Assembly (NCBI RefSeq): GCF_900114005.1
Contig: NZ_FORM01000008.1
Coordinates: 62,001-126,000 of the forward strand
DNA length: 64,000 nt
Direction: 5' to 3'
DNA from: Olleya namhaensis
GTDB lineage: Bacteria; Bacteroidota; Bacteroidia; Flavobacteriales; Flavobacteriaceae
Both the position numbers and the translations under genes were made by a program. The notes below the pieces were generated by a model. It saw only the letters and a program-made list of their open reading frames with translations, had not been told where the DNA came from and ran no database searches. Below, in pieces: positions 43,341 to 52,788 of the stretch (position 1 is its first letter; each line of letters begins with the position of its first letter).

Positions 43341-44819
43341 TTAATTAGATAATGGCTCAAAAACCGTTTCTCCTTGGTTATCAATATATTTATAGACTCC
43401 AAACGGCGCGCCTTGATTGATCATAATATAACTACTATCATCTTCAAGATGATCCAAATAACTCTCATTTTCAACTAAATAAGAAAAAAGGATTCTAAAA
43501 AAATTAACTGGAGTTTTAAATTTAGTATCAAAGTCTGGAGGCATACCATTCCATTTAATTGCCAACATAGCAGTATAAATAGAATATATTAGATCCGGAT
43601 CTGTTTGTTTAATTCGCGCTTCTAACGTGGTATTAAAACCAACAAACCCACCATGATCTGCAGTTATAATAATTAGCGCATTTTTATCCTGACTATCTAT
43701 CAACGTAATAATCTCTTGTAACCATAGATTAGCTTGTTGTAACTTATTTAAGTAGTTTTCTTTTTCGGTTATTTTATTTACAGACTCACTTGAACTGTTA
43801 GTAACATGAGAAGGCAATAGCTTTTGAATAAAGTAAAAATTAGAAGTCAAAGTATCTTTTGGCAATACCGTTTTTAAATCAGAAATAACATCTCTAACGG
43901 GTCCCAGTCCTTTATACCTAAACGGTACGTCTTTATATTTTATGTTACTATAATCAAATCCTAAAGTTGGTCTATTTAGCAAAAAATAATACTTGTCCAT
44001 CAAAAGATGTGTTTTATACGTATTGTTTTTAAAAATCTCTAAAACAGAGTTTTTAGAGACAATATTTTCTCTAGCATGAGACAACTCTGCAAAAGAGTGA
44101 TCCGGACTAGAATAGTAATGGTGCTTCATTGCTAAAAGTGAACTATTAGAACTTAAAGTCGAATAATAATTACTTCGATAGTCTGAATAATTTTTAAAAC
44201 CAGCTTCTTTTAAATAGCTGTTAAAACTAGAATTGTCATAGCCATAAGGTCCTTTGCTTAACTTATCCACATTAGCATATCCATCTACTTGAATAAAATA
44301 AACATTAGGAGTTGTCTTAAATATAACCTTGGTAATAGCATCAGGCTGCTCTAACCATTGTTTAGAATACGTGACGTGTTTAAAAACAGTAGGAATAAGT
44401 GATACTAAAGCCATAACCACCAACAGAAACTGAAAGACCACTATTTTTTTTAAATGTTTACTAAAAAATAATGCGCAACACAGTGCCACAATAATTAGCG
44501 GAATGATATAAATTAACTGAAACCTAAAGGTACTTATCAAAATAAAACTGCCAAAAAAGCCAATATCTAATAAAACAAAAAGCTTGAATTTATTAGCTTC
44601 TAAAAGTTTAATTTTTTTTGAAAAGTAATTAAAAATACTAAAGATTAAAACTGGAACAACAATAAAGAAAAAACTAAAAAACAGTAATTGACTTACCGAA
44701 TTTGCTTGTGTGTAATTAGCATTAAAATAATATAACATGGGATACAAACCCGAAGCTATACCGACTAAGAGTGGAAGATTATTTTTATTATTTATAAAAT
44801 TGGCAAGATGTTTTTTCAT
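43341..44819 (-). CDS. Membrane-anchored sulfatase-fold / LTA-synthase-like hydrolase or transferase
   Basis: The 492-residue protein has four to five N-terminal membrane helices (residues ~15-165), then an extracytoplasmic alkaline-phosphatase/sulfatase domain beginning FKTTPNVYFIQVDGYAN (metal-binding Asp). A second metal site is ALIIITADHGGFVGFN. This topology is that of phosphoethanolamine and lipoteichoic-acid transferases. In a polysaccharide cluster it may modify the glycan at the periplasmic face. The substrate is unknown. It overlaps the NoeA-like methyltransferase by four bases and follows the small membrane protein in one unit. Confidence 0.87.
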   Translation of the reverse strand: MKKHLANFINNKNNLPLLVGIASGLYPMLYYFNANYTQANSVSQLLFFSFFFIVVPVLIFSIFNYFSKKIKLLEANKFKLFVLLDIGFFGSFILISTFRFQLIYIIPLIIVALCCALFFSKHLKKIVVFQFLLVVMALVSLIPTVFKHVTYSKQWLEQPDAITKVIFKTTPNVYFIQVDGYANVDKLSKGPYGYDNSSFNSYLKEAGFKNYSDYRSNYYSTLSSNSSLLAMKHHYYSSPDHSFAELSHARENIVSKNSVLEIFKNNTYKTHLLMDKYYFLLNRPTLGFDYSNIKYKDVPFRYKGLGPVRDVISDLKTVLPKDTLTSNFYFIQKLLPSHVTNSSSESVNKITEKENYLNKLQQANLWLQEIITLIDSQDKNALIIITADHGGFVGFNTTLEARIKQTDPDLIYSIYTAMLAIKWNGMPPDFDTKFKTPVNFFRILFSYLVENESYLDHLEDDSSYIMINQGAPFGVYKYIDNQGETVFEPLSN

Positions 44820-46195
44820 TTAACCTTCATTAAATACAACACACGATGCGTGTCTTGGATAGCTAGCTTTTCTATGATATCAAAATAAGAGCTGTATTCT
44901 TTTTCAAAATTACTAATGTTATAAAAATCGAAGTAATCCTTAAAATCAGTCTTACTATCTAATAATCTTTGCACCCAAGAATCTTCTCGTTTAGGGAATT
45001 CGATAATTAAATATTTAGAAAACGATTCAAAAAATTGTGCAGACATTTTAAACGACACATTTCCACTAAGTGACATATGGTGTATAACTGCTAGAGCTAA
45101 AGTAGCTTCTGGCGCAAAAGCTTGTATGCGATTTAAAAACGATAGACGCTCTGTATTATTAAACCCGATACTTGCAGAAGGATTTAAAACATCCAACACA
45201 AACGGCGTCATGTAAGTCTCTTTGTTTTCTTTAATTGTTTTAAAGTTAAAATCTACCGCGTTATTATCAATATCACAAACCAAGGCCTGCTGTAATTGAC
45301 GTTCTATTTTTCTAACAAACGTACCATCATTGCCACCAATATCAATAATAGTATTAGTCTTTAATGTATCAATCCATTGATTAATAATTGTCGCCTTTTT
45401 AATAAAAGCACTAGCACTATAATTTGTTTTATCATAATAATCCCCCCACTCACTATGCTCTTTAAGTGTTAGGTTTTTTATATAATCATATAAGCTTTGA
45501 ACAATATTTAACTGTGCTTTTTTAGATAATATAGACGCTTTAGATTCGCCTTTATAATCTTGACTATGCTTGTCTTCAAACTTTGCTAATAAATGAATAT
45601 TAGTATACAAAAACGGGTTAAGTTTAGTTTTAAAAGGCAACATAGATGCCAACATTTTTATTGGAATACCGTCTATAAAATTACTTATTAATTTTATGGA
45701 TTGCGCACCATGATAATGTGATAATACTAAAGGTCCTAAAAAATGAGATATAAATTGTTTGTATCCTCGCCAGGGTGAATCTTCGACATAAAAATCAAAA
45801 GAAAGCGTATCAATAAAAATAGCTTTTCCCTTGTAAAACGCAACATTAAAGGCACTAGCATCTTTTAAAGAAAACCCATGCTCTAAGGCGTACTTCTGAA
45901 GTTTTAATGTTAATAATGCCGCTTCTTTGTATTGATTAAAACTCCACTCGTATGGATAAGTAATAAACGGAATGTGTTCTGGTTGGATTATAATTTTTTC
46001 AGCTGTAGCTGAAACTTCTTTATGGGCAACCAAAAGCTTGTTATCAAATAAGGCTTTAAAAAATCCAGAAGTATTTAAGGCTTCATACTGCTTAAAATAA
46101 ATAGGATTAATGGTTCTTTTAATAACACCATCGTCTAGAAACACATATCCAGAAGGATCCCTAAATGAAGCACTATGTTTAGATATGGTAGTCAC
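44816..46195 (-). CDS. NoeA-like SAM-dependent methyltransferase
   Basis: The 459-residue protein starts with a ~260-residue N-terminal domain (FRDPSGYVFLDDGVIKRTINP, ITYPYEWSFNQYKEAALLTL) like that of nodulation protein NoeA and relatives. It is followed by a class I methyltransferase with motif I TIIDIGGNDGTFVRKI and acidic motif II VCDIDNNAVDFNF. NoeA relatives are linked to modification of surface or signalling glycans. The start codon is GTG (46193-46195), sharing its G with the TAG stop of the 66-residue gene, showing coupling. The same order of small membrane protein, methyltransferase and sulfatase-fold gene is familiar from other glycan clusters. Confidence 0.87.
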   Translation of the reverse strand: MTTISKHSASFRDPSGYVFLDDGVIKRTINPIYFKQYEALNTSGFFKALFDNKLLVAHKEVSATAEKIIIQPEHIPFITYPYEWSFNQYKEAALLTLKLQKYALEHGFSLKDASAFNVAFYKGKAIFIDTLSFDFYVEDSPWRGYKQFISHFLGPLVLSHYHGAQSIKLISNFIDGIPIKMLASMLPFKTKLNPFLYTNIHLLAKFEDKHSQDYKGESKASILSKKAQLNIVQSLYDYIKNLTLKEHSEWGDYYDKTNYSASAFIKKATIINQWIDTLKTNTIIDIGGNDGTFVRKIERQLQQALVCDIDNNAVDFNFKTIKENKETYMTPFVLDVLNPSASIGFNNTERLSFLNRIQAFAPEATLALAVIHHMSLSGNVSFKMSAQFFESFSKYLIIEFPKREDSWVQRLLDSKTDFKDYFDFYNISNFEKEYSSYFDIIEKLAIQDTHRVLYLMKVK

Positions 46196-46395
46196 TATTT
46201 AGACGTTTTATCCGTATCAGAATCTTTTACATTAATATCATCAAAAAGATCATCATTCTCCTTTTTGTCCATTCCCAAAAAGACTTTAACTTTATACATG
46301 ATATTTTTTGAAAATAAAAGAATAGCCGCAACTGCAGCCACGATAGATTGAATAATCATCGCACCTAAACCCGGATCAAAATAGAGACTATACAT
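46195..46395 (-). CDS. Small single-helix membrane protein of the glycan-modification trio
   Basis: The 66-residue protein has YFDPGLGAMIIQSIVAAVAA at residues 5-24, one membrane helix to about residue 28, and a charged cytosolic tail (KKENDDLFDDINVKDSDTD). The DPGxGxMIIQ start is a conserved pattern of small proteins encoded next to NoeA-like methyltransferases and sulfatase-fold proteins. It is translationally coupled to the methyltransferase. It probably recruits or anchors it; this is inference. It has its own -7 box upstream and is the first gene of the long - strand polysaccharide unit. Confidence 0.85.
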   Translation of the reverse strand: MYSLYFDPGLGAMIIQSIVAAVAAILLFSKNIMYKVKVFLGMDKKENDDLFDDINVKDSDTDKTSK

Positions 46396-46425
46396 TTGTG
46401 TTTTTTGTAAATATAAACATTGTTA

Positions 46426-46433
46426 CAAATTTA
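46426..46433 (-). promoter_or_regulatory. -7 promoter box of the polysaccharide unit on the - strand
   Basis: On the - strand this reads TAAATTTG (exact TAnnTTTG), 30 bases before the ATG at 46395. It is the only candidate I see for the tightly packed genes from 46395 down to 39904. Confidence 0.45.
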
Positions 46434-46471
46434 TATTAAGAATATAATGTAATTATTAAATCAGAGAAACT

Positions 46472-47245
46472 TTAACCTAACTCTCCTTTTGTCTTTTTAA
46501 CATCGCCATTAATACGCCAATCAAAAAAAGTAAGTATTGAATTTATGATGTAAAACACATATTTAACAATGTTTGCAACATTACCTTGTATTACATTTTT
46601 AATAATCTGCGCTAGGTTATAAAAAGACCACGTTAAAAAAGTCTGCTCGTATTTAAAAGCGGTACTTATATTACCCACTAATGATATTCCAAAAATAATA
46701 GCAACGGTGTGTTTAAAAAATTGATTTTTAATAGTTGTTCCAAACCAATAAAAACCTAAAAACACTAATGTATAAGAGGCTATAAAGGCCAAAAGTATGA
46801 GTAACCAATATTTGGTATCTGCTTTTTTAACCTGCTCACCCTCACTCCATTTTTTGGTAGCAATAATGGCTATAATAAATGTTAAGGGGTAGGTTATAAT
46901 GGCAGAATGATTTCCAAATAGGTAATCAATAATACCTGAATTAACAGTAGTAAACACGCCAATCCAATTTCCTAGATTTTGTTGTTTAACAATCATTCTA
47001 GCAGCTAATAAAGATACTACAGCTCCTATTGTAGACAATAATCCAATTGGAAATGCGCCTTTAGATATGTAATCACTAAAACCAGAAAGAGGTACCCCAA
47101 ATTGGATACCTCCCTGATAATATATTGTTTCATGAAACCCTCTGTAAAAACAGATAGCGGCTACCAAAATTACACCAACTATATCTATATATTTAGAGTG
47201 TACTACACGTCTAAGTGTTGGATTTGGTAACTGTAAGTGCTTCAC
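46472..47245 (-). CDS. Multi-pass membrane protein, PnuC-like (nicotinamide riboside transporter family)
   Basis: The 257-residue protein has ~6-7 membrane helices. Residues ~68-135 (GLLSTIGAVVSLLAARMIVK, NLGNWIGVFTTVNSGIIDYLFGN, YPLTFIIAIIATKKW) have the spacing and the N..G..N pattern of PnuC transporters, although the match is not strong enough to be sure. It may import nicotinamide riboside or another small molecule. The start codon is GTG (47243-47245), three bases after the typA stop codon, so it is co-transcribed with typA. Confidence 0.6.
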   Translation of the reverse strand: MKHLQLPNPTLRRVVHSKYIDIVGVILVAAICFYRGFHETIYYQGGIQFGVPLSGFSDYISKGAFPIGLLSTIGAVVSLLAARMIVKQQNLGNWIGVFTTVNSGIIDYLFGNHSAIITYPLTFIIAIIATKKWSEGEQVKKADTKYWLLILLAFIASYTLVFLGFYWFGTTIKNQFFKHTVAIIFGISLVGNISTAFKYEQTFLTWSFYNLAQIIKNVIQGNVANIVKYVFYIINSILTFFDWRINGDVKKTKGELG

Positions 47246-47248
47246 GTA

Positions 47249-49048
47249 TTAAGCAATCTTGTTTCTCTTACGATCGTTTTCTGTTAAATAGATCTTACGT
47301 AAACGAATATGGTTTGGTGTAACCTCTACATACTCATCTTTTTGGATATATTCTAATGCTTCTTCTAAACTAAACTTGATAGCTGGTACAATCTTAGCTT
47401 TATCATCTGCTCCAGAACTACGTACATTACTTTGCTTTTTAGCTTTAGTAATGTTTACAGACATATCATCTTGACGAGAGTTCTCACCAATTACTTGACC
47501 TTCGTAAATATCTTCACCTGGCTCAACGAAAAACTTACCTCTATCTTGTAATTTATCGATAGAGTAAGGTATAGCTTTACCATTTTCCATAGAAATTAAA
47601 GATCCAGAAATACGTCCAGCAATAGCACCTTTTAATGGTTGGTATTCTTTAAAACGGTGTGCCATAATTGCCTCTCCAGCAGTAGCTGTTAATAACAAGT
47701 TACGTAAACCAATAATACCACGAGAAGGAATTAAGAATTCGCAAATCATACGATCTCCTTTTGCTTCCATACTTAATAATTCACCTTTACGTAAAGTTAC
47801 AAACTCTACAGCTCTACCAGAAACAGTTTCTGGAAGGTCAATTGTTAATTCTTCAACTGGTTCACATTTAACACCATCAATTTCTTTGATAATTACCTGT
47901 GGTTGCCCAATTTGTAATTCATAACCTTCACGACGCATCGTTTCAATTAAAACTGACAAGTGTAATACACCACGTCCAAAGACCATAAATTTATCTGCAC
48001 TACCAGTTTCACCTAGTTTAAGTGCTAAATTCTTTTCTAATTCTTTTTCTAAACGATCTTTAATGTGACGAGACGTTACATATTTACCATCTTTTCCAAA
48101 GAAAGGAGAATCGTTAATTGTAAATAACATACTCATTGTAGGCTCATCAATTGCAATTGATTTTAAACCCTCTGGGTTTTCAATATCTGCAACAGTATCT
48201 CCAATTTCAAATCCTTCGATTCCTACAATTGCACAGATATCTCCTGTTTGTACGCTGTCTACTCTTTTACGTCCTAAACCTTCAAATATAAATAATTCTT
48301 TGATTTTACTTTTTGTAACAGAACCATCTCTTTTTACAAGAGATATTTGTTGTCCTTCTACTAAACTTCCTCTTTGTAACCTACCAATCGCGATACGACC
48401 TGTAAAAGAAGAGAAATCTAAAGAAGTAATAAGTAATTGAGTTGTTCCTTCATCAAAAACAGGTGTAGGAACGTGCTCTATAACCATATCTAATAATGGC
48501 TCAACATTTTCAGTTTCTACTTTCCAGTCATCACTCATCCAGTTGTTTTTTGCCGAACCATAAACGGTTGGGAAATCTAACTGCCACTCTTCTGCTCCTA
48601 ATTCGAACATTAGATCAAAAACTTTTTCATGTACTTCATCCGGAGTACAGTTTTCTTTATCTACTTTGTTTACAACAACACAAGGTTTTAAACCTAAGTC
48701 AATCGCTTTTTGTAATACAAAACGCGTTTGAGGCATTGGTCCTTCAAAAGCATCCACTAATAATACAACACCATCAGCCATGTTTAATACACGCTCTACT
48801 TCTCCTCCAAAATCGGCGTGACCTGGTGTATCAATGATATTAATTTTTGTGTCTTTGTAAATTACAGAAACGTTTTTAGAAGTAATTGTAATTCCTCTTT
48901 CACGTTCTAAATCATTGTTATCCAAAATTAAGTCTCCTGTGTTTTCGTTTTCACGAAACAATTGACAGTGGTACATGATTTTATCAACCAACGTAGTTTT
49001 TCCGTGATCGACGTGTGCAATAATTGCAATATTTTTAATATTAGCCAT
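47249..49048 (-). CDS. typA: Translational GTPase TypA/BipA
   Basis: The 599-residue protein has GTPase motifs IIAHVDHGKTTL (G1), a G2 region in RERGITITSKN, DTPGHADFGGE (G3), VNKVDKE (G4) and YGSAKNNW (G5). It also has EF-G-like domains II-V and the TypA-specific C-terminal region (LLTATAGEAIMAHRFKEYQP). It binds the ribosome and is needed for assembly and stress growth. The length is standard. A perfect -7 box lies 25 bases upstream. The ATG at 49048 is the only reasonable start. Confidence 0.98.
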   Translation of the reverse strand: MANIKNIAIIAHVDHGKTTLVDKIMYHCQLFRENENTGDLILDNNDLERERGITITSKNVSVIYKDTKINIIDTPGHADFGGEVERVLNMADGVVLLVDAFEGPMPQTRFVLQKAIDLGLKPCVVVNKVDKENCTPDEVHEKVFDLMFELGAEEWQLDFPTVYGSAKNNWMSDDWKVETENVEPLLDMVIEHVPTPVFDEGTTQLLITSLDFSSFTGRIAIGRLQRGSLVEGQQISLVKRDGSVTKSKIKELFIFEGLGRKRVDSVQTGDICAIVGIEGFEIGDTVADIENPEGLKSIAIDEPTMSMLFTINDSPFFGKDGKYVTSRHIKDRLEKELEKNLALKLGETGSADKFMVFGRGVLHLSVLIETMRREGYELQIGQPQVIIKEIDGVKCEPVEELTIDLPETVSGRAVEFVTLRKGELLSMEAKGDRMICEFLIPSRGIIGLRNLLLTATAGEAIMAHRFKEYQPLKGAIAGRISGSLISMENGKAIPYSIDKLQDRGKFFVEPGEDIYEGQVIGENSRQDDMSVNITKAKKQSNVRSSGADDKAKIVPAIKFSLEEALEYIQKDEYVEVTPNHIRLRKIYLTENDRKRNKIA

Positions 49049-49072
49049 AATGGTGCCTTATTTTAAGCGTGC

Positions 49073-49080
49073 AAATGTAC
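49073..49080 (-). promoter_or_regulatory. -7 promoter box of typA
   Basis: On the - strand this reads TACATTTG (exact TAnnTTTG), 24 bases before the ATG at 49048. Confidence 0.55.
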
Positions 49081-49226
49081 TCAATTTTTATCTAAAAACC
49101 CGTTTTAATTTATATTTGATAAATTCCTCTTTAAAATTTGTAACATTTTTAAACAAACACACACAGATAGTTATGTTTAAATATAGAAATTTACTATAAA
49201 ATATTTCCTACAAAACATTATATTAT

Positions 49227-49234
49227 TAGATTTG
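49227..49234 (+). promoter_or_regulatory. -7 promoter box of the DUF4836/ABC operon
   Basis: TAGATTTG matches TAnnTTTG exactly, 40 bases before the ATG at 49275. Confidence 0.45.
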
Positions 49235-49274
49235 TTAACTTATTAATCAACCCGTTAAAAAACCAATCATAACC

Positions 49275-50930
49275 ATGAAAAAAATCCTTTCCCTATTAGT
49301 CGTCTCTATTTTATTAGCCAGTTGCGGTACTAAAAATGAAGAATCTTACTTTATCCCAAAAGACGCTGTTGGCGTCATGTATATTAATTTAAAATCCTTG
49401 TCTGATAAAAGTAAAGATTTGGACATAAATAATTTAAATATAAACACCCTTATTAAAGAGAAAGCTCCTAAAGAAATAAAAGATTTTGTTTCTGAATTTA
49501 TGACCTCAGAAAACTTAAACAACACCTTTAGAAAAGAATTTATTCTTGGATTTGGATCTATTAAAAGACTATCTGGGTTTGGAGGCTTAGCCCTACCAAT
49601 TAAAGATGCAAGTGCTTTTGAAACTTTTATAACACCAATGCTAAATAAAATTCCAAATTTAGAAAAAGAAACTAATGTTGGAAAAGATAACAATTTTACA
49701 ATATATTCAACTAAAGAACTTGCTATTGGTTGGAACAATAAAACTGCGTTAATTATTGGAGCAAAAAACTATGCAGCAGCAGAATTAATAGATTTAACAA
49801 ATTTAGATAGGCAAGAAACTATATTAGCTACTAATTATTTTGACAACTTTTTTGACACAAACCAAGACATAGGCTTACATATTACTTCTTCTCCACTAGG
49901 CGATGCTTTGGATGGTATTTTGAGTGCATTTGCCGGAATGAATATTAATTTAGAAAACAACAATCTGAGCTACTATAGCACTTTTGAAGATGATAACGTA
50001 CATAGCGCTACTAAACTAAAATTAAACAATGACATTAAATCGTTAGTAGGTTATGACAAATGGATGACTACTTCATATGACAAAAAACTTCTAAACGTTT
50101 TGCCTAGTAATCCTGTCATGCTAACAAAACTATCTGTAGATACTGAAACAATTTACGAACACATTTTAAGCTTAAAAGACAACAAATCTTTACCTATTTC
50201 GGTAAGAGAAGAATTGAAAAAAAACACCAAAAGAGCTAATCGTGAACTTGAAAAAGACTTAGGAATGGACACTCAAGATTTTTCAAAAATATTTACCGGA
50301 ACAGTAATACTTACGGCTGACAAAAATGATTCTCCTGAAAAAAAATCTCCAAATATTTATACTGCAATAGCTATAAAAGATAAAGCTAAATTTGATAGGT
50401 TTTTTAATGCTATTAAAGAAAAAAAATCACGAATTAAGGAAATTAGCAAAAATTATTATCAATTGGAAGAGGATATTTTAATGGTGGTTACTGATGATTT
50501 AATTTTTATAACAAACGATGGAAATAAAGCTGATGAAGTTAAAAATAGTGGGAAATTAGCAAAAAACTTATCAGATTTTAAGCACATCGATAAATTATCA
50601 CATAGTCTTTACTTTTACAGTAAAGGTGATTTTAATAGTATCGTTTCAAAGCTATATCAAACTAGTCAGTACGATAGATCTAGTCGTTACACAAGCTTTG
50701 ACAATTATGACGACTTTAATAGTTTTTCTAGAGGCAGAAAAAAGAATCCAATAGATAACATAACAGATAAAAGTGCTGAATTGTACGAAAAGTATTTTGA
50801 AGAAAATCATTTCTACATGGATATTAATGGAGCTGAGTCCTTTATAACTACAAAAGGTGATAAAAACTCACTTATTCAGACAATTTTATACGGTGATGAA
50901 ATAGCTAAACTTACTTCTGAAAAGAACTAA
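49275..50930 (+). CDS. DUF4836-family lipoprotein
   Basis: The 551-residue protein has a lipobox LLASC (Cys17). The mature start ESYFIPKDAVGVMYINLKSL matches the DUF4836 family found in Bacteroidota, whose members are envelope lipoproteins of unknown function. The body is rich in Lys, Asp and Asn, with no enzyme motif seen. It lies five bases upstream of an ABC-ATPase gene that is coupled to an FtsX-like permease gene, so it may be the third part of that transporter. Confidence 0.88.
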   Translation: MKKILSLLVVSILLASCGTKNEESYFIPKDAVGVMYINLKSLSDKSKDLDINNLNINTLIKEKAPKEIKDFVSEFMTSENLNNTFRKEFILGFGSIKRLSGFGGLALPIKDASAFETFITPMLNKIPNLEKETNVGKDNNFTIYSTKELAIGWNNKTALIIGAKNYAAAELIDLTNLDRQETILATNYFDNFFDTNQDIGLHITSSPLGDALDGILSAFAGMNINLENNNLSYYSTFEDDNVHSATKLKLNNDIKSLVGYDKWMTTSYDKKLLNVLPSNPVMLTKLSVDTETIYEHILSLKDNKSLPISVREELKKNTKRANRELEKDLGMDTQDFSKIFTGTVILTADKNDSPEKKSPNIYTAIAIKDKAKFDRFFNAIKEKKSRIKEISKNYYQLEEDILMVVTDDLIFITNDGNKADEVKNSGKLAKNLSDFKHIDKLSHSLYFYSKGDFNSIVSKLYQTSQYDRSSRYTSFDNYDDFNSFSRGRKKNPIDNITDKSAELYEKYFEENHFYMDINGAESFITTKGDKNSLIQTILYGDEIAKLTSEKN

Positions 50931-50935
50931 TTAGC

Positions 50936-51568
50936 GTGCAAATTACAATCCAAAATATAACACCAAACTTTTTTACTCCAGCTTCATCCGAAGTCTGGAG
51001 TAAAAATTTTGAATTACTTCCAAATTCAAAATATTTAATAAAAGCCGTTTCCGGAAGTGGAAAAAGTTCATTTTTCAACTTTTTATATGGCTTAAATAAT
51101 CGCTATTCTGGTTCTATTATATTTGAGAAAACGACAATTGCTTCATTTTCTGAAAATGATTGGACGTCTTTAAGACGAGAAAAAATTTCGATTGTATTTC
51201 AAGGTCTTCGACTATTTCCAGAATTGACAGCTTTGGAAAATATTCAACTTAAAAACACACTAACCAATCATAAATCTGAAACTGAGATTTTGGCAATGTT
51301 AGCACAATTGGATGTAGATCAATTAGCACACAAAAAAGCAGAAACTTTATCTTACGGTCAACAACAACGTGTTGCTATTGTTAGAGCTTTATGCCAACCA
51401 TTTAAGATCTTATTATTAGACGAGCCCTTTAGCCATATAGATCAAACTCAAATAACAAATGCAGTTAACCTTGTCTCTCAAGAAGTAGAACAAAACAAAG
51501 CAACTTTAATAATTGCAAGTTTAGGTGATACTTATAATATCAATTATACAAAAATACTACTGCTATGA
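50936..51568 (+). CDS. ABC transporter ATP-binding protein (MacB/LolD type)
   Basis: The 210-residue protein has Walker A AVSGSGKSSFF, Q-loop IVFQGLRLFPELTALENI, signature LSYGQQQRVAIVRAL and Walker B ILLLDEPFSHID. The signature is LSYGQ instead of LSGGQ. The start codon is GTG at 50936-50938, five bases after the DUF4836 stop and with no upstream ATG in frame. It is coupled to the permease gene by a four-base ATGA overlap. It likely powers the FtsX-like permease in mechanotransmission or lipoprotein handling. Confidence 0.9.
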   Translation: MQITIQNITPNFFTPASSEVWSKNFELLPNSKYLIKAVSGSGKSSFFNFLYGLNNRYSGSIIFEKTTIASFSENDWTSLRREKISIVFQGLRLFPELTALENIQLKNTLTNHKSETEILAMLAQLDVDQLAHKKAETLSYGQQQRVAIVRALCQPFKILLLDEPFSHIDQTQITNAVNLVSQEVEQNKATLIIASLGDTYNINYTKILLL

Positions 51569-52758
51569 TTGATATACTTCTAAAAAAACAAGTTGATAAA
51601 TCTCAACTCCTATTTTTTGCACTCAGTTCTAGTTTAGGATTAGCCATATTACTAATTGTGATTCAGTTATTTATTGACACAAGACCGGTGTTTAGTTCAG
51701 AAAACGATTTGTTAGGCAATCAAAACTTAATTATTTATAAAGACTTAGGACGAGATAACGCTTTTACTACCGACGAAATAGAAGAACTTAAACAACAACC
51801 CTTTATTAATAAAACGGGTGGTTTTACACATGGCACCTATCGTGTACTTGCAAGTGTAACATTACCCAACTACACTGGGATATCTACAGAAATGTTTTTA
51901 GAAGCTGTTGGAGACGAATTTATTGACATTAAAAGTGACGATTGGAAATGGCAACCCGGAGATCGAGAAGTCCCGATTATAATTCCTAAAAACTATATTA
52001 ACCTTTATAATTTTGGATACGCAGCAAGTACTGGAATGCCTCAGATTAATGAGAAAATTATAAGACAAATTCCTATTGACCTAAAACTTACTGGTTCAAG
52101 TAAAACAGAACTATATCCTGCCTATATTTTGGATGCTTCCGAAAAAATAAATTCTATATTAGTTCCAGAATCCTTTTTAAGTTATACCAACAAAACACTA
52201 AGCCCTTTAAAAGAATCTAAAATATCTAGAATTATTCTTGATGTTATCAATCCATCAGATCCTAAATTATTACAATTTCTAGCTTCAAAAAAGTACAATT
52301 ATTTATCAAATGATGTACAAAACTCAAAACTGAGTTATGTCTTAAAATTAATACTTAGTATTGTTTTAGGTATTGGGTTATTAATTACATTCTTATCCAT
52401 TTACTTAGTCATAACAAACATTAACTTGTTGATATTAAAAAACAAACAGACCATTACGCAACTTCACTTTTTAGGCTATTCTAAAGCTCAAATTGCTAAA
52501 GTATACCATACCATTGCTTATAAAATTTTAGCTATTTCCATTGTCGTTGCTTTAGTATTAAGTGTTATTAGTAAAATAATTATTTCGCCTTACTTAGCAC
52601 TTTTACACGTCGAAAAAACAATGACTTCTATTATTTATCTAGTTGTAATAAGTATTGTTCTTTTTATTTTATTAGCCTTGTATTATCGTAACCATACAAA
52701 TAGTAAAATACAGCAAATGTTAAGACCCAATACAAGCCTACTAACTACTGAAAATTAA
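51565..52758 (+). CDS. FtsX/MacB-fold ABC transporter permease
   Basis: The 397-residue protein has one N-terminal membrane helix (SLGLAILLIVIQLFI), a periplasmic domain of ~220 residues, and three C-terminal helices with the FtsX-type segment LLILKNKQTITQLHFLGYSKAQIAKVY. It is the partner of the ATPase encoded upstream (four-base overlap). The periplasmic domain lacks recognisable LolC/E features, so a specific substrate cannot be named. It ends just before the kdsA promoter box. Confidence 0.88.
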   Translation: MIDILLKKQVDKSQLLFFALSSSLGLAILLIVIQLFIDTRPVFSSENDLLGNQNLIIYKDLGRDNAFTTDEIEELKQQPFINKTGGFTHGTYRVLASVTLPNYTGISTEMFLEAVGDEFIDIKSDDWKWQPGDREVPIIIPKNYINLYNFGYAASTGMPQINEKIIRQIPIDLKLTGSSKTELYPAYILDASEKINSILVPESFLSYTNKTLSPLKESKISRIILDVINPSDPKLLQFLASKKYNYLSNDVQNSKLSYVLKLILSIVLGIGLLITFLSIYLVITNINLLILKNKQTITQLHFLGYSKAQIAKVYHTIAYKILAISIVVALVLSVISKIIISPYLALLHVEKTMTSIIYLVVISIVLFILLALYYRNHTNSKIQQMLRPNTSLLTTEN

Positions 52759-52760
52759 CT

Positions 52761-52768
52761 TATCTTTG
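52761..52768 (+). promoter_or_regulatory. -7 promoter box of kdsA
   Basis: TATCTTTG matches TAnnTTTG exactly, two bases after the permease stop codon and 20 bases before the kdsA ATG at 52789. Confidence 0.55.
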
Positions 52769-52788
52769 CATCATAAATTATTACAATT

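Noticed and set aside
43121-43402. 93-codon open frame on the - strand upstream of the GNAT gene
   Set aside because: It overlaps the real GNAT frame and the end of the sulfatase-fold gene in another frame, and shows no family features.
48496-48837. 113-codon + strand open frame inside typA
   Set aside because: Antisense shadow of the conserved GTPase domain; the composition (Leu/His-rich) is typical of antisense translation.
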